Origin: SSSZ01 sp036732025
GTDB taxonomy: Bacteria > Pseudomonadota > Gammaproteobacteria > Burkholderiales > Rhodocyclaceae
NCBI GenBank assembly: GCA_036732025.1
Contig: DAINDE010000018.1
Span: 4,362 to 68,361, forward strand
DNA: 64,000 nucleotides
Direction: 5' to 3'
Position numbers and translations under genes: made by a program. Below, one piece after another: positions 16,140 to 23,912 of the stretch. Under the pieces are notes generated by a model, which saw only the letters and a list, made by a program, of their open reading frames with translations, ran no database searches and was not told the origin of the DNA. The stretch's first letter is position 1. Every line of letters starts with the position of its first letter.

Positions 16140-16162
16140 CGCCTGGCGACACCGCCGCCGGC

Positions 16163-16423
16163 ATGCCGAAACCCTGGTTCCTCTACCTCATCGAGTGCGT
16201 CGACGGCAGCATCTACACCGGCATCGCCGTGGACGTGGCGGCGCGCTACGCCGCCCACGCCAGCGGCAAGGGCGCCCGCTATACGCGGTCCCACAAGCCG
16301 CTGCGGCTTCTTGCCCAGGCCGCCTACCCCGATCGGTCGGCCGCGTCCCGGGCGGAATACGAGGTCAAGCGCCTGAGCGCCGCCGGCAAGCGGGCCCTGG
16401 CGGCACGGCTGGCGGCCGGATAA
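16163..16423 (+). CDS. GIY-YIG nuclease-superfamily protein (YhbQ-like)
   Basis: A protein of 86 residues spanning a single GIY-YIG domain. The motif appears as WFLYLIECVDGSIYTGIAVD (residues 5-24), with the conserved arginine in VAARYAAHASGKGARYTRSH and the glutamate in SRAEYEVKRLSAAGKRAL. Single-domain members such as E. coli YhbQ bind or nick DNA weakly and are linked to DNA repair; the role here is inferred only from the fold. The stop codon touches the A-run of the actP terminator, which serves the opposite strand. Confidence 0.88.
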   Translation: MPKPWFLYLIECVDGSIYTGIAVDVAARYAAHASGKGARYTRSHKPLRLLAQAAYPDRSAASRAEYEVKRLSAAGKRALAARLAAG

Positions 16424-16445
16424 AAAACGGGGCCCGCAGGCCCCG
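16422..16445 (-). terminator. Rho-independent terminator of the actP operon
   Basis: Read on the minus strand, a 7-bp stem CGGGGCC/GGCCCCG with loop TGCG is followed by six T residues. It lies about 55 bp after the actP stop codon. Confidence 0.8.
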
Positions 16446-16499
16446 AAAAGGGTCGAGACGACGCGGGATGTTCTCCCGATGCCTCTTCCGCAGAGTGGT

Positions 16500-18173
16500 T
16501 CAGTGCGCCGTCGCGGCGGCGGCCCCCAGCCCGGTCTGGGCGCGGATGTATTGTTCCTCGTAGGCGGCCGCTTCCCGGTCGGCCCGGGCGCTGCGGTCGG
16601 TGACCGAGGCCAGCCAGGTGACCAGGAAAGCCGCAGTCATGGAAATGATGGCCGGGTGGTCGTAGGGGAAGATCGGCTGCGGGTTGCCCAGGACCTTGAC
16701 CCATACCGCCGGTGACAGGATCACCAGGCCGACCGCCGAGACCAGGCCGGCGATGCCGCCCCAGAGGGCGCCGCGGGTGGTGAGCCCTTTCCAGTACATG
16801 GAAAGGATGAGCACGGGGAAATTCACCGAGGCCGCCACGCCGAAGGTCAGCGCCACCAGGAAGGCGACGTTCTGGTCCTTGAAGAGGATGCCGAGGACGA
16901 TGGCGATGATGCCGATGGCCACCGAGGCGGCCTTGGTCACCTTCATCTCCTGGGGGCCGCTGGCGGTGCCCTTCATGATTACCCGGGCGTAGAGGTCGTG
17001 GGAGATGGCGGAGGCGCCGGCCAGGGCGAGGCCGGAGACGACGGCCAGGATGGTGGCGAAGGCCACGGCGGAGAGGAAGCCGAGGAAGACGTCGCCGCCC
17101 ACGGCCTTGGCCAGGTGCATGACCGGCATGTTGCCGCCGCCGATGAGCTTGCCGCCCACCTGCCCGCCTTCGAAGAACCGCGGGTCGGTGCCGACGATGG
17201 TGATGGCGGCGATGCCCAGCACCATCACCACCAGGAAGAAGAAGCCGATGAAGCCGGTGGCGTAGAACACCGACTTGCGGGCCTCCTTGGCGTTGGGCAC
17301 GGTGAAGAAGCGCATCATGATATGGGGCAGGCCGGCGGTGCCGAAGAGGAGTCCGAGCGAGAGCGAGACGGCGGAGACCGGGTCGGCCATGAGGGAGCCC
17401 GGCGCCATGATCTTGGCGCCCGCCTTGTGGGCCGCCACCGCCTTGGCGAACAGGGTCTCGAAGGAAAAGCCGAACTGGCTGAAGGCCATGAGCATGAGCA
17501 GGGTGCCGCCGCCGAGCAGGAGGCAGGCCTTGATGATCTGCACCCAGGTGGTGGCGACCATGCCGCCGAAGGTGACGTAGACCATCATCAGGATGCCGAC
17601 GCAGACCACCGCATAGTTGTAATCCAGGCCGAAGAGGAGCTGGATCAACTGGCCGGCCCCCACCATCTGGACGATGAGGTAGAAGCAGACCACGGTGAGG
17701 GAGCCGAAGGCGGCGAAGGTGCGGATGCGGCTCTGGTCCAGGCGGTAGGAGGCGATGTCGGCGAAGGTGAACTTGCCCAGGTTGCGCAGGCGCTCGGCCA
17801 TGAGGAAGAGGATGATGGGCCAGCCGACGAAGAAGCTGATGGTGTAGATGAAGCCGTCGAAGCCCTTGGCGAACATCAGGCTGGAGAGGCCCAGGAGGGT
17901 GGCGGCGGACATGTAGTCGCCGGCGATGGCCAGGCCGTTCTGGAAGCCGGTAATGCCGCCGCCGGCGGTGTAGAAGTCGGCGGTGGACTTGGTGCGGGCG
18001 GAGGCCCAGTAGGTGATGCCCAGGGTCGCCGCCACGAAGACCAGGAACATGGCGATGGCGCTGAGATTGACGGGCTGCCGTTGGACGGCCTCCATGGCTC
18101 CGGGGGCGGCGCCGGCGGCGCCGGCAAGGAGGGCCAGGCCGGCGGCCGCGGCGTAGTGGCGCAGGGTGTTCAT
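16500..18173 (-). CDS. actP: Cation/acetate symporter ActP
   Basis: An inner-membrane sodium:solute symporter that scavenges acetate and short monocarboxylates. The protein has 557 residues. A leader-like N-terminus is followed by about 13 membrane segments. Typical blocks are STADFYTAGGGITGFQNGLA and IAGDYMSAATLLGLSSL at about 63-100, AGQLIQLLFGLDYNYAV, and FATILAVVSGLALAGASA. The start codon overlaps the yjcH stop (ATGA), the usual yjcH-actP arrangement. The acs gene common beside it in enterics is replaced here by an ETF-QO, acyl-CoA dehydrogenase and acyl-CoA ligase block upstream. Confidence 0.95.
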   Translation of the reverse strand: MNTLRHYAAAAGLALLAGAAGAAPGAMEAVQRQPVNLSAIAMFLVFVAATLGITYWASARTKSTADFYTAGGGITGFQNGLAIAGDYMSAATLLGLSSLMFAKGFDGFIYTISFFVGWPIILFLMAERLRNLGKFTFADIASYRLDQSRIRTFAAFGSLTVVCFYLIVQMVGAGQLIQLLFGLDYNYAVVCVGILMMVYVTFGGMVATTWVQIIKACLLLGGGTLLMLMAFSQFGFSFETLFAKAVAAHKAGAKIMAPGSLMADPVSAVSLSLGLLFGTAGLPHIMMRFFTVPNAKEARKSVFYATGFIGFFFLVVMVLGIAAITIVGTDPRFFEGGQVGGKLIGGGNMPVMHLAKAVGGDVFLGFLSAVAFATILAVVSGLALAGASAISHDLYARVIMKGTASGPQEMKVTKAASVAIGIIAIVLGILFKDQNVAFLVALTFGVAASVNFPVLILSMYWKGLTTRGALWGGIAGLVSAVGLVILSPAVWVKVLGNPQPIFPYDHPAIISMTAAFLVTWLASVTDRSARADREAAAYEEQYIRAQTGLGAAAATAH

Positions 18174-18484
18174 TGGCGGGACTCCTTCAGGATCTGCTCG
18201 TTGAGACGGTCGAACTCGCCGTTGGCGCGGCGGACATAGAGGCCGGTCATCAGCCAGGAGCCGACGATGAGAGCGGCGCCCAGGGGCCAGCCGACGGTGA
18301 CGATGCTGCCGTCGCTGACGGGCTGGCCGAGCAGCGTGGGATGGAAGGCGGTGATCATCATGAAGGCGTAGTACGGGACCAGGACGATCAGGGACAGCAG
18401 GATGGCGAAGCGGGTGCGCTTGCCGACCAGTTCGGCGAACCTGGGGTTCTGCCGGATGCGGTCATGGACGGTGGTTTGGGACAT
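18170..18484 (-). CDS. DUF485 inner-membrane protein (YjcH)
   Basis: A protein of 104 residues with two hydrophobic segments (about 25-48 and 62-85) and the DUF485 pattern RFAELVGKRTRFAILLSL. It nearly always sits directly upstream of actP and may help assembly or activity of the symporter. Here it overlaps actP by 4 bp. It lies 70 bp downstream of the ETF-QO gene on the same strand, so one long transcript is possible. AGGGGGA precedes the ATG. Confidence 0.92.
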   Translation of the reverse strand: MSQTTVHDRIRQNPRFAELVGKRTRFAILLSLIVLVPYYAFMMITAFHPTLLGQPVSDGSIVTVGWPLGAALIVGSWLMTGLYVRRANGEFDRLNEQILKESRQ

Positions 18485-18554
18485 GGCTCCCCCTCTGGAG
18501 ATGAAAGTGGATGGAACGGTGGCGATGGCTGTTCTCCCCGCTCGCTTTTCTTGG

Positions 18555-20192
18555 CTACATGTTCGGGTAGTTGGGCCCGCCGCCGCCTTCGGGGACGGTC
18601 CACACGATGTTCTGGGCCGGATCCTTGATGTCGCAGGTCTTGCAGTGCAGGCAGTTCTGGCCGTTGATCTGCAGGCGCGGGGCGCCCTCGTCCTCGCCGA
18701 CGATTTCGTAGACGCCGGCCGGGCAATAGCGGGTTTCCGGGGCGCCGTACTTGGCGTAGTTGAGGGCGATGGGCAGGCTCTCGTCCTTGAGGCGCAGGTG
18801 GCAGCGCTGGTTTTCCTCGTGGTTGGTGGCCGAGAGGAAGACCGAGGAGAGGCGGTCGAAGGTCAGCACGCCGTCGGGCTTGGGGTAGGCGATCCTGGGG
18901 TGGGATTCCTTGTCGCCCAGTTGGGCATGGTCTTCGTGGTGGCGCAGGGTCCACGGGGCCTTGCCGCGGAAGAGGTAGGTGTCGACGGCGCCGTAGGCCA
19001 GGGCCCCCCACAGGCCCCATTTGAAGGCGGGACGGACGTTGCGCACCCGGTACAGTTCGTCCCACAGCCAGCTTTCCTTGACGGCGGCGCTGTAGGCGGT
19101 GGCTTCGGCGGCGGCGTCCGGGCTCCCGAGGTGGGCGAAGACCGCCTCGGCGGCCAGCAGGCCTGATTTCATGGCCATGTGGGTGCCCTTGATCTTGGGC
19201 ACGTTGAGGAAGCCGGCGGTATCCCCCACCAGCAGGCCGCCGGGGAAGGTGAGGCGGGGCACCGACTGGTAGCCGCCTTCCGACAGCGCCCGGGCGCCGT
19301 ACGCAATGCGCCGCCCGCCCTCGAGGTGGCCGCGGATGGCCGGGTGGGTCTTGAAGCGCTGGAATTCCTCGTAGGGGGACAGCCAGGGGTTCTTGTAATC
19401 GAGCCCGACGACGAAACCGACGGCGACCAGATTCTGCTCCAGGTGGTAGAGGAAGGCGCCGCCATAGGTGTCGGCCGCCAGGGGCCAGCCGACGCTATGG
19501 ACGATGAGGCCGGGCTGGTGCCGGGCGGGGTCGATCTCCCACAGTTCCTTGATGCCGAGGCCGTAGGTCTGGGGGTCGGCCCCGTCCCGCAGGTCGAACC
19601 GGGAGCTCAGCTCCTTGGTCAGGGAGCCACGGCAGCCCTCGGCGAAGATGGTCTGGCGGGCATGCAACTCCATGCCGGGCTGGTAGTTGGGGCCCGGCTG
19701 GCCGTCCTTGCCCAGTCCCAGGTCGCCGGTAGCGATGCCCTTGACCGAGCCGTCCTCGTGGTAGAGCACCTCGGCGGCGGCGAAACCGGGGTAGATCTCG
19801 ACGCCGAGGGCCTCGGCCTGCTCGCCCAGCCAGCGGCAGAGGTTGCCCAGGCTGACGATGTAGTTGCCGTGGTTGGCCATCTGGGACGGCGTCGGCAGCT
19901 TGAAGGAGCCGCTCTCCGTGAGGAACAGCAGGCGGTCCTCGGTGGCCGGCGTGTTGAGGGGGGCGCCCCGTTCCTTCCAGTCGGGGAACAGCTCGGCCAG
20001 GGTCCGGGGTTCGATGACGGCGCCGGAGAGGATGTGGGCGCCGATTTCGGAGCCCTTCTCCAGCAGGCAGACCGAAAGCTCCCGGCCCGTCTCCGCCGCC
20101 AGCTGCTTGAGGCGAATCGCCGCGGTCAGCCCGGAGGGGCCGCCGCCGACGATCACCACGTCGTATTCCATTGCGTCGCGATCGGTTCGCAT
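18555..20192 (-). CDS. Electron-transfer flavoprotein:ubiquinone oxidoreductase
   Basis: It passes electrons from acyl-CoA dehydrogenases, through ETF, to ubiquinone at the membrane. The protein has 545 residues. The FAD-binding loop VVIVGGGPSGLTAAIRL is at about 12-28. The C-terminal 4Fe-4S part reads RYCPAGVYE, then NCLHCKTCDIKDPAQNIVW, providing the four cysteines. The first ATG is used; the Met seven residues on (MEYDVVIVGGG) is equally good. It lies immediately after the acyl-CoA dehydrogenase gene (11-bp gap), which supplies its electrons. Confidence 0.95.
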   Translation of the reverse strand: MRTDRDAMEYDVVIVGGGPSGLTAAIRLKQLAAETGRELSVCLLEKGSEIGAHILSGAVIEPRTLAELFPDWKERGAPLNTPATEDRLLFLTESGSFKLPTPSQMANHGNYIVSLGNLCRWLGEQAEALGVEIYPGFAAAEVLYHEDGSVKGIATGDLGLGKDGQPGPNYQPGMELHARQTIFAEGCRGSLTKELSSRFDLRDGADPQTYGLGIKELWEIDPARHQPGLIVHSVGWPLAADTYGGAFLYHLEQNLVAVGFVVGLDYKNPWLSPYEEFQRFKTHPAIRGHLEGGRRIAYGARALSEGGYQSVPRLTFPGGLLVGDTAGFLNVPKIKGTHMAMKSGLLAAEAVFAHLGSPDAAAEATAYSAAVKESWLWDELYRVRNVRPAFKWGLWGALAYGAVDTYLFRGKAPWTLRHHEDHAQLGDKESHPRIAYPKPDGVLTFDRLSSVFLSATNHEENQRCHLRLKDESLPIALNYAKYGAPETRYCPAGVYEIVGEDEGAPRLQINGQNCLHCKTCDIKDPAQNIVWTVPEGGGGPNYPNM

Positions 20193-20203
20193 GGGTGCTT
20201 GCC

Positions 20204-21982
20204 TTAGAGGAGGTTTTCGTCGAGGTCCAGGGTCGCCGCGGCGCCGCCCGTGACTTCGGCGGCGTAGGCGGCGGCGAAGGGCAACTGGTGGGTGGCGAAG
20301 TACTCGGCGGTGGCCAGCTTGGCGGTGTAGTAGCCGTCGCCGCTGCCTTCTGCCAGGCGCCGGGCGGCGATGGCGGCCGATTTGGCCATCAGCCAGCCGC
20401 CGGCGACGATGCCGGTGAGCCTGAGGAAGGGCACGGAGCCGGCGTGCACCGCCTGGGGCGCGGTGCCGTAGCTGGCGAGAACCCAGTCGACGGCTTTCTG
20501 CAGGGCGGCGATGCCGCTGCGCAGGTGGGCGGCGATGTTGGCCAGCCGGGCATCGCCGGCGAAGGCCTCGGCGTCGGCCATCATTTCGGCGATCAGCGCC
20601 CGCATGGCGGCGCCGGGCACCTTGTCCCGGGCCAGCTTGCGGCCGACCAGGTCGTTGGCCTGGATGGCGGTGGTGCCTTCGTAGATGGTGGTGATGCGGG
20701 AATCGCGGTAGTACTGGCAGGCGCCGGTTTCCTCGATGAAGCCGACGCCGCCGAAGACCTGGAGGGCGGTGGAAGTCAGCTCGACCCCCTGCTCGGTGCT
20801 CCAGCCCTTGATCACCGGCGTCAGCAGGTCGATGCGGGCCTGGGCGGCGGCGTCGCCGGCGTGGGCCCGGTCGATCTGGGCGGCGCCGTAGTAGGCCAGG
20901 GTGCGCATGGCTTCGGTGCGGGCCTTGACGTCCATGAGGAGGCGCCGCACGTCGGGGTGGTGGAGGATCGGCTTTTTCTCGCCGGACCGGTCGCCGACGA
21001 TGGCCCCTTGCACCCGCTCCCGGGCATACCACAGGGCGTGCTGGTAGGCGCGCTCGGCGATGCCGACGCCCTCCAGGCCGACGTTGACCCGGGCGTGGTT
21101 CATCATGGTGAACATGTAGCCGACGCCCTTGTTCTCCTCGCCGATCAGGTAGCCGACGGCGCCTTCGTTCTCGCCGTAGGACATGACGGCGGTGGGGCTG
21201 CCGTGGATGCCCATCTTGTGCTCGATGGAGGCGCAGACGAGATCGTTGCGCTCGCCCAGGGAGCCGTCGTCATTGACCAGGAACTTGGGCACCAGGAACA
21301 GCGAGATGCCCTTCAGTCCCGGCGGGGCGTCCGGCAGGCGGGCCAGCACCAGGTGGATGATGTTCTCGGCGCAGTCGTTCTCGCCCCAGGTGATGAAGAT
21401 CTTGGTGCCGCTGACGCGGTAGGTGCCGTCATCCATCTTCCTGGCCTTGGTGCTGATGGCGGCGAGGTCGGAGCCGGCGTTGGGCTCGGTCAGGTTCATG
21501 GTGCCGGACCACACGCCTTCCACCATCTTCGGCAGGTACTTTTGCTTCAGTTCGTCGGAGGCGTGGTGGGCGATGGCCTCGATGGCGCCGCCGGTGAGCA
21601 TGGGGCACAGCGCGAAGGCCATGTTGGCCGACTTCCACATTTCGTTGACCGCCATGGTCACCACCGCCGGCAGGCCCTGGCCGCCGAATTCCGGCGAGAA
21701 GGGCATGGCGTTCCAGCCGGTTTCGCAGAACAGCTGGTAGGCTTCCTTGAAGCCGGGGGCGGTGGTCACCACGCCGTCCTTGCAGACGGAGCCGGTGCTG
21801 TCGCCGGCGCGGTTGATGGGGTCCAGCACGCCGGTCGCGAACTTGGCCGCTTCGTCGAGGATGGATTCGACCAGGTCGACGGAGCATTCCTCATTGCCGG
21901 GCAGGGCGCAGATCTCTTCCAGGCCGGCGATTTCGTTGAGGATGAACTGCATGTCGCGCAGGGGGGCGAGGTAGGTGCTCAT
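20204..21982 (-). CDS. Acyl-CoA dehydrogenase, long form (DmdC-like)
   Basis: A flavoprotein that oxidises an acyl-CoA to its 2,3-enoyl form. The protein has 592 residues, longer than the 380-residue core family because of extra N- and C-terminal domains, as in DmdC-type (3-methylmercaptopropionyl-CoA) and related dehydrogenases. The core shows MNLTEPNAGSDLAAI, then GTKIFITWGEND, and ITTIYEGTTAIQANDLVGRK near residue 435, where the catalytic base region lies. It stands between an acyl-CoA ligase and ETF-QO, so ligase, dehydrogenase and electron acceptor are encoded in order. The exact substrate is not decided by sequence. Confidence 0.9.
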   Translation of the reverse strand: MSTYLAPLRDMQFILNEIAGLEEICALPGNEECSVDLVESILDEAAKFATGVLDPINRAGDSTGSVCKDGVVTTAPGFKEAYQLFCETGWNAMPFSPEFGGQGLPAVVTMAVNEMWKSANMAFALCPMLTGGAIEAIAHHASDELKQKYLPKMVEGVWSGTMNLTEPNAGSDLAAISTKARKMDDGTYRVSGTKIFITWGENDCAENIIHLVLARLPDAPPGLKGISLFLVPKFLVNDDGSLGERNDLVCASIEHKMGIHGSPTAVMSYGENEGAVGYLIGEENKGVGYMFTMMNHARVNVGLEGVGIAERAYQHALWYARERVQGAIVGDRSGEKKPILHHPDVRRLLMDVKARTEAMRTLAYYGAAQIDRAHAGDAAAQARIDLLTPVIKGWSTEQGVELTSTALQVFGGVGFIEETGACQYYRDSRITTIYEGTTAIQANDLVGRKLARDKVPGAAMRALIAEMMADAEAFAGDARLANIAAHLRSGIAALQKAVDWVLASYGTAPQAVHAGSVPFLRLTGIVAGGWLMAKSAAIAARRLAEGSGDGYYTAKLATAEYFATHQLPFAAAYAAEVTGGAAATLDLDENLL

Positions 21983-22031
21983 GGGGCTTTCCTTCTTGGA
22001 AGTGGGCGACGGGGTTCCGGCGGGCAGGCCT

Positions 22032-22056
22032 CCCGCGCCGCTCGTGGCGGCGCGGG
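22032..22056 (-). other. Stem-loop between acyl-CoA ligase and dehydrogenase genes
   Basis: A perfect 10-bp stem, CCCGCGCCGC with GCGGCGCGGG, with a 5-nt loop lies in the 103-bp gap. No T run follows on either strand, so it is more likely an mRNA-stabilising or processing structure than a classical terminator. Confidence 0.4.
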
Positions 22057-22085
22057 CCCTGGTTTCGTGCCGGGGTGGGGCGCGG

Positions 22086-23729
22086 TTATTCGATGGCCAG
22101 GGCCGACCTGGCCTGCTGGCGGAGGACGTATTTCTGGATCTTGCCGGTGGAGGTCTTGGGCAGGGTGCCGAAGACCACCTGCTTGGGAGCCTTGAAGCGG
22201 GCCAGGTGGGCGCGGCAGTGGTCGATCATCTCGGCCTCGCTGACGGTGGCCCCATCCTTCAGTTCGACGAAGGCGGCCGGCACTTCGCCCCACTTGTCGT
22301 CGGGCTTGGCGACCACGGCGGCGGCGACCACCGCCGGGTGCCGGTAGAGGACGTCTTCCACTTCCAGGGAGGAGATGTTCTCGCCGCCGGAGATGATGAT
22401 GTCCTTGGAGCGGTCCTTGATCTTGACGTAGCCGTCGCTATGCACCACGGCCAGGTCGCCGGTGTGGAACCAGCCGCCGGCGAAGGCCTCCTCGGTGGCC
22501 TTGGGATTCTTGAGGTAGCCCTTCATCACCAGATTGCCGCGGAACATGATCTCGCCCATGGTCTCGCCGTCCCAGGGTACCGGCTCCATGGACACCGGGT
22601 CGCGGACGGTGATCGCCTCCTGCATGTGGTAACGCACCCCCTGGCGGCCGTTGCGGGCGGCCCGCAGGTCGATGGGCAGCTTGTCCCATTCCGGGTGCTT
22701 GGCGCAGACCGAGGCCGGGCCGTAGGTTTCGGTGAGGCCGTAGACGTGGGTGATGTTGAAGCCGATCCGCTCGCAGCCCTCGATGATGGCGGCGGGCGGC
22801 GCGGCACCGGCGATGAGGCCATTGACCGGATGCTCGATGCCGGCCCGCAGCTCGGCCGGGGCATTGATCAGCATGCCGTAGACGATGGGAGCGCCGCACA
22901 GGTGGGTGACCCGGTGCTCGCGGATCAGCGGGAAGATGAGGCCGGCGTCCACCTTGCGCAGGCAGACGCTGGTGCCGGCGTTGGCGGCCAGGGTCCACGG
23001 GAAGCACCAGCCGTTGCAGTGGAACATGGGCAGGGTCCACAGGTAGACCGCGTGGGGTGGCATACCCCAGGAGATGATGTTGGATGCCGCGTTGAGGTAG
23101 GCGCCCCGGTGGTGGTAGACCACGCCCTTGGGGTTGCCGGTGGTGCCCGAGGTGTAGTTCAGCGCGATGGCGTCCCATTCGTCGGCGGGCAGGGACCAGG
23201 CGAAGTCGGGGTCGCCTTCGTTGAGGAAGGCCTCGTAGTCCTTCTCGCCCAGGGCCTCGCCGCCGGCGAAGTCGGGGTCGAGGCTGTCGATGACCAGGGG
23301 CCGTTGGCCGTCGAGGAGGGCCAGGGCGCCCTTGACGACGGGGGAGAACTCGGGGTCGGTGATCAGCACCCTGGCTTCGCCGTGGGCCAGCATGAAGGCG
23401 ATGGCTTCGGCGTCGAGGCGGGTGTTGAGGGTGTTGAGGACGGCGCCGGTCATCGGCACCCCGAAGTGGCATTCGAACATGGCCGCCGTGTTGGGCAGCA
23501 TGACGGCCACCGTGTCGCCCTTGCCGATGCCGCGGTTCCGGAGCGCCGAGGCGAGGCGGCGGCAGCGGTCGTAGCTTTCCTGCCAGGTGTAGTGCCGGGA
23601 GCCCTGGATGACCGAAACGCGCTTCGGGTAGACGAAGGCGGAGCGCTCCAGGAAGCTCAGGGGGGACAGGGGGGCGTAATTGGCCGCATTGCGGTCCAGG
23701 CCGGCCGCATAGGCATTGCTCGTCTGCAC
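22086..23729 (-). CDS. Acyl-CoA synthetase, AMP-forming (DmdB/medium-chain type)
   Basis: It activates a carboxylic acid to its CoA thioester with ATP. The protein has 547 residues. ANL-superfamily motifs are YTSGTTGNPKGV (about 186-197), VYGLTETYGPAS, WFHTGDLAVVHSDGYVKIKD, and the C-terminal lysine in KTSTGKIQKY. The GTG start is preferred because AGGAG lies 6 nt before it; upstream in-frame ATGs lack a site. With the downstream dehydrogenase and ETF-QO it forms a fatty-acid-like oxidation unit. The substrate may be short or medium chain, or methylmercaptopropionate as in DmdB; sequence alone does not say. Confidence 0.9.
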   Translation of the reverse strand: MQTSNAYAAGLDRNAANYAPLSPLSFLERSAFVYPKRVSVIQGSRHYTWQESYDRCRRLASALRNRGIGKGDTVAVMLPNTAAMFECHFGVPMTGAVLNTLNTRLDAEAIAFMLAHGEARVLITDPEFSPVVKGALALLDGQRPLVIDSLDPDFAGGEALGEKDYEAFLNEGDPDFAWSLPADEWDAIALNYTSGTTGNPKGVVYHHRGAYLNAASNIISWGMPPHAVYLWTLPMFHCNGWCFPWTLAANAGTSVCLRKVDAGLIFPLIREHRVTHLCGAPIVYGMLINAPAELRAGIEHPVNGLIAGAAPPAAIIEGCERIGFNITHVYGLTETYGPASVCAKHPEWDKLPIDLRAARNGRQGVRYHMQEAITVRDPVSMEPVPWDGETMGEIMFRGNLVMKGYLKNPKATEEAFAGGWFHTGDLAVVHSDGYVKIKDRSKDIIISGGENISSLEVEDVLYRHPAVVAAAVVAKPDDKWGEVPAAFVELKDGATVSEAEMIDHCRAHLARFKAPKQVVFGTLPKTSTGKIQKYVLRQQARSALAIE

Positions 23730-23856
23730 GGGGGTCTCCTCACAGTATTCGCCGCCGTTGCGGGGCGAAGTCATCGACGAATGGGGCTGTTCCCTGTTGA
23801 TGCTTTTTTGTTTGTGCGGAGAATGGCAAAGGACTCTTGCGCAACTGTGGATGAAA

Positions 23857-23873
23857 TGTAACGAATGGTTACA
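23857..23873. promoter_or_regulatory. Perfect inverted repeat TGTAAC-N5-GTTACA in a divergent promoter region
   Basis: Two 6-bp half-sites are exact inverse complements, with spacer GAATG. The site lies between the acyl-CoA synthetase gene and the sensor kinase gene, 40 bp before the kinase start. Size and symmetry fit a dimeric repressor or response-regulator site. The protein that binds is not known. Confidence 0.5.
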
Positions 23874-23912
23874 GGCGTTTTCCTCCATAAATCAGTAACC
23901 TAGAATCTGCCG

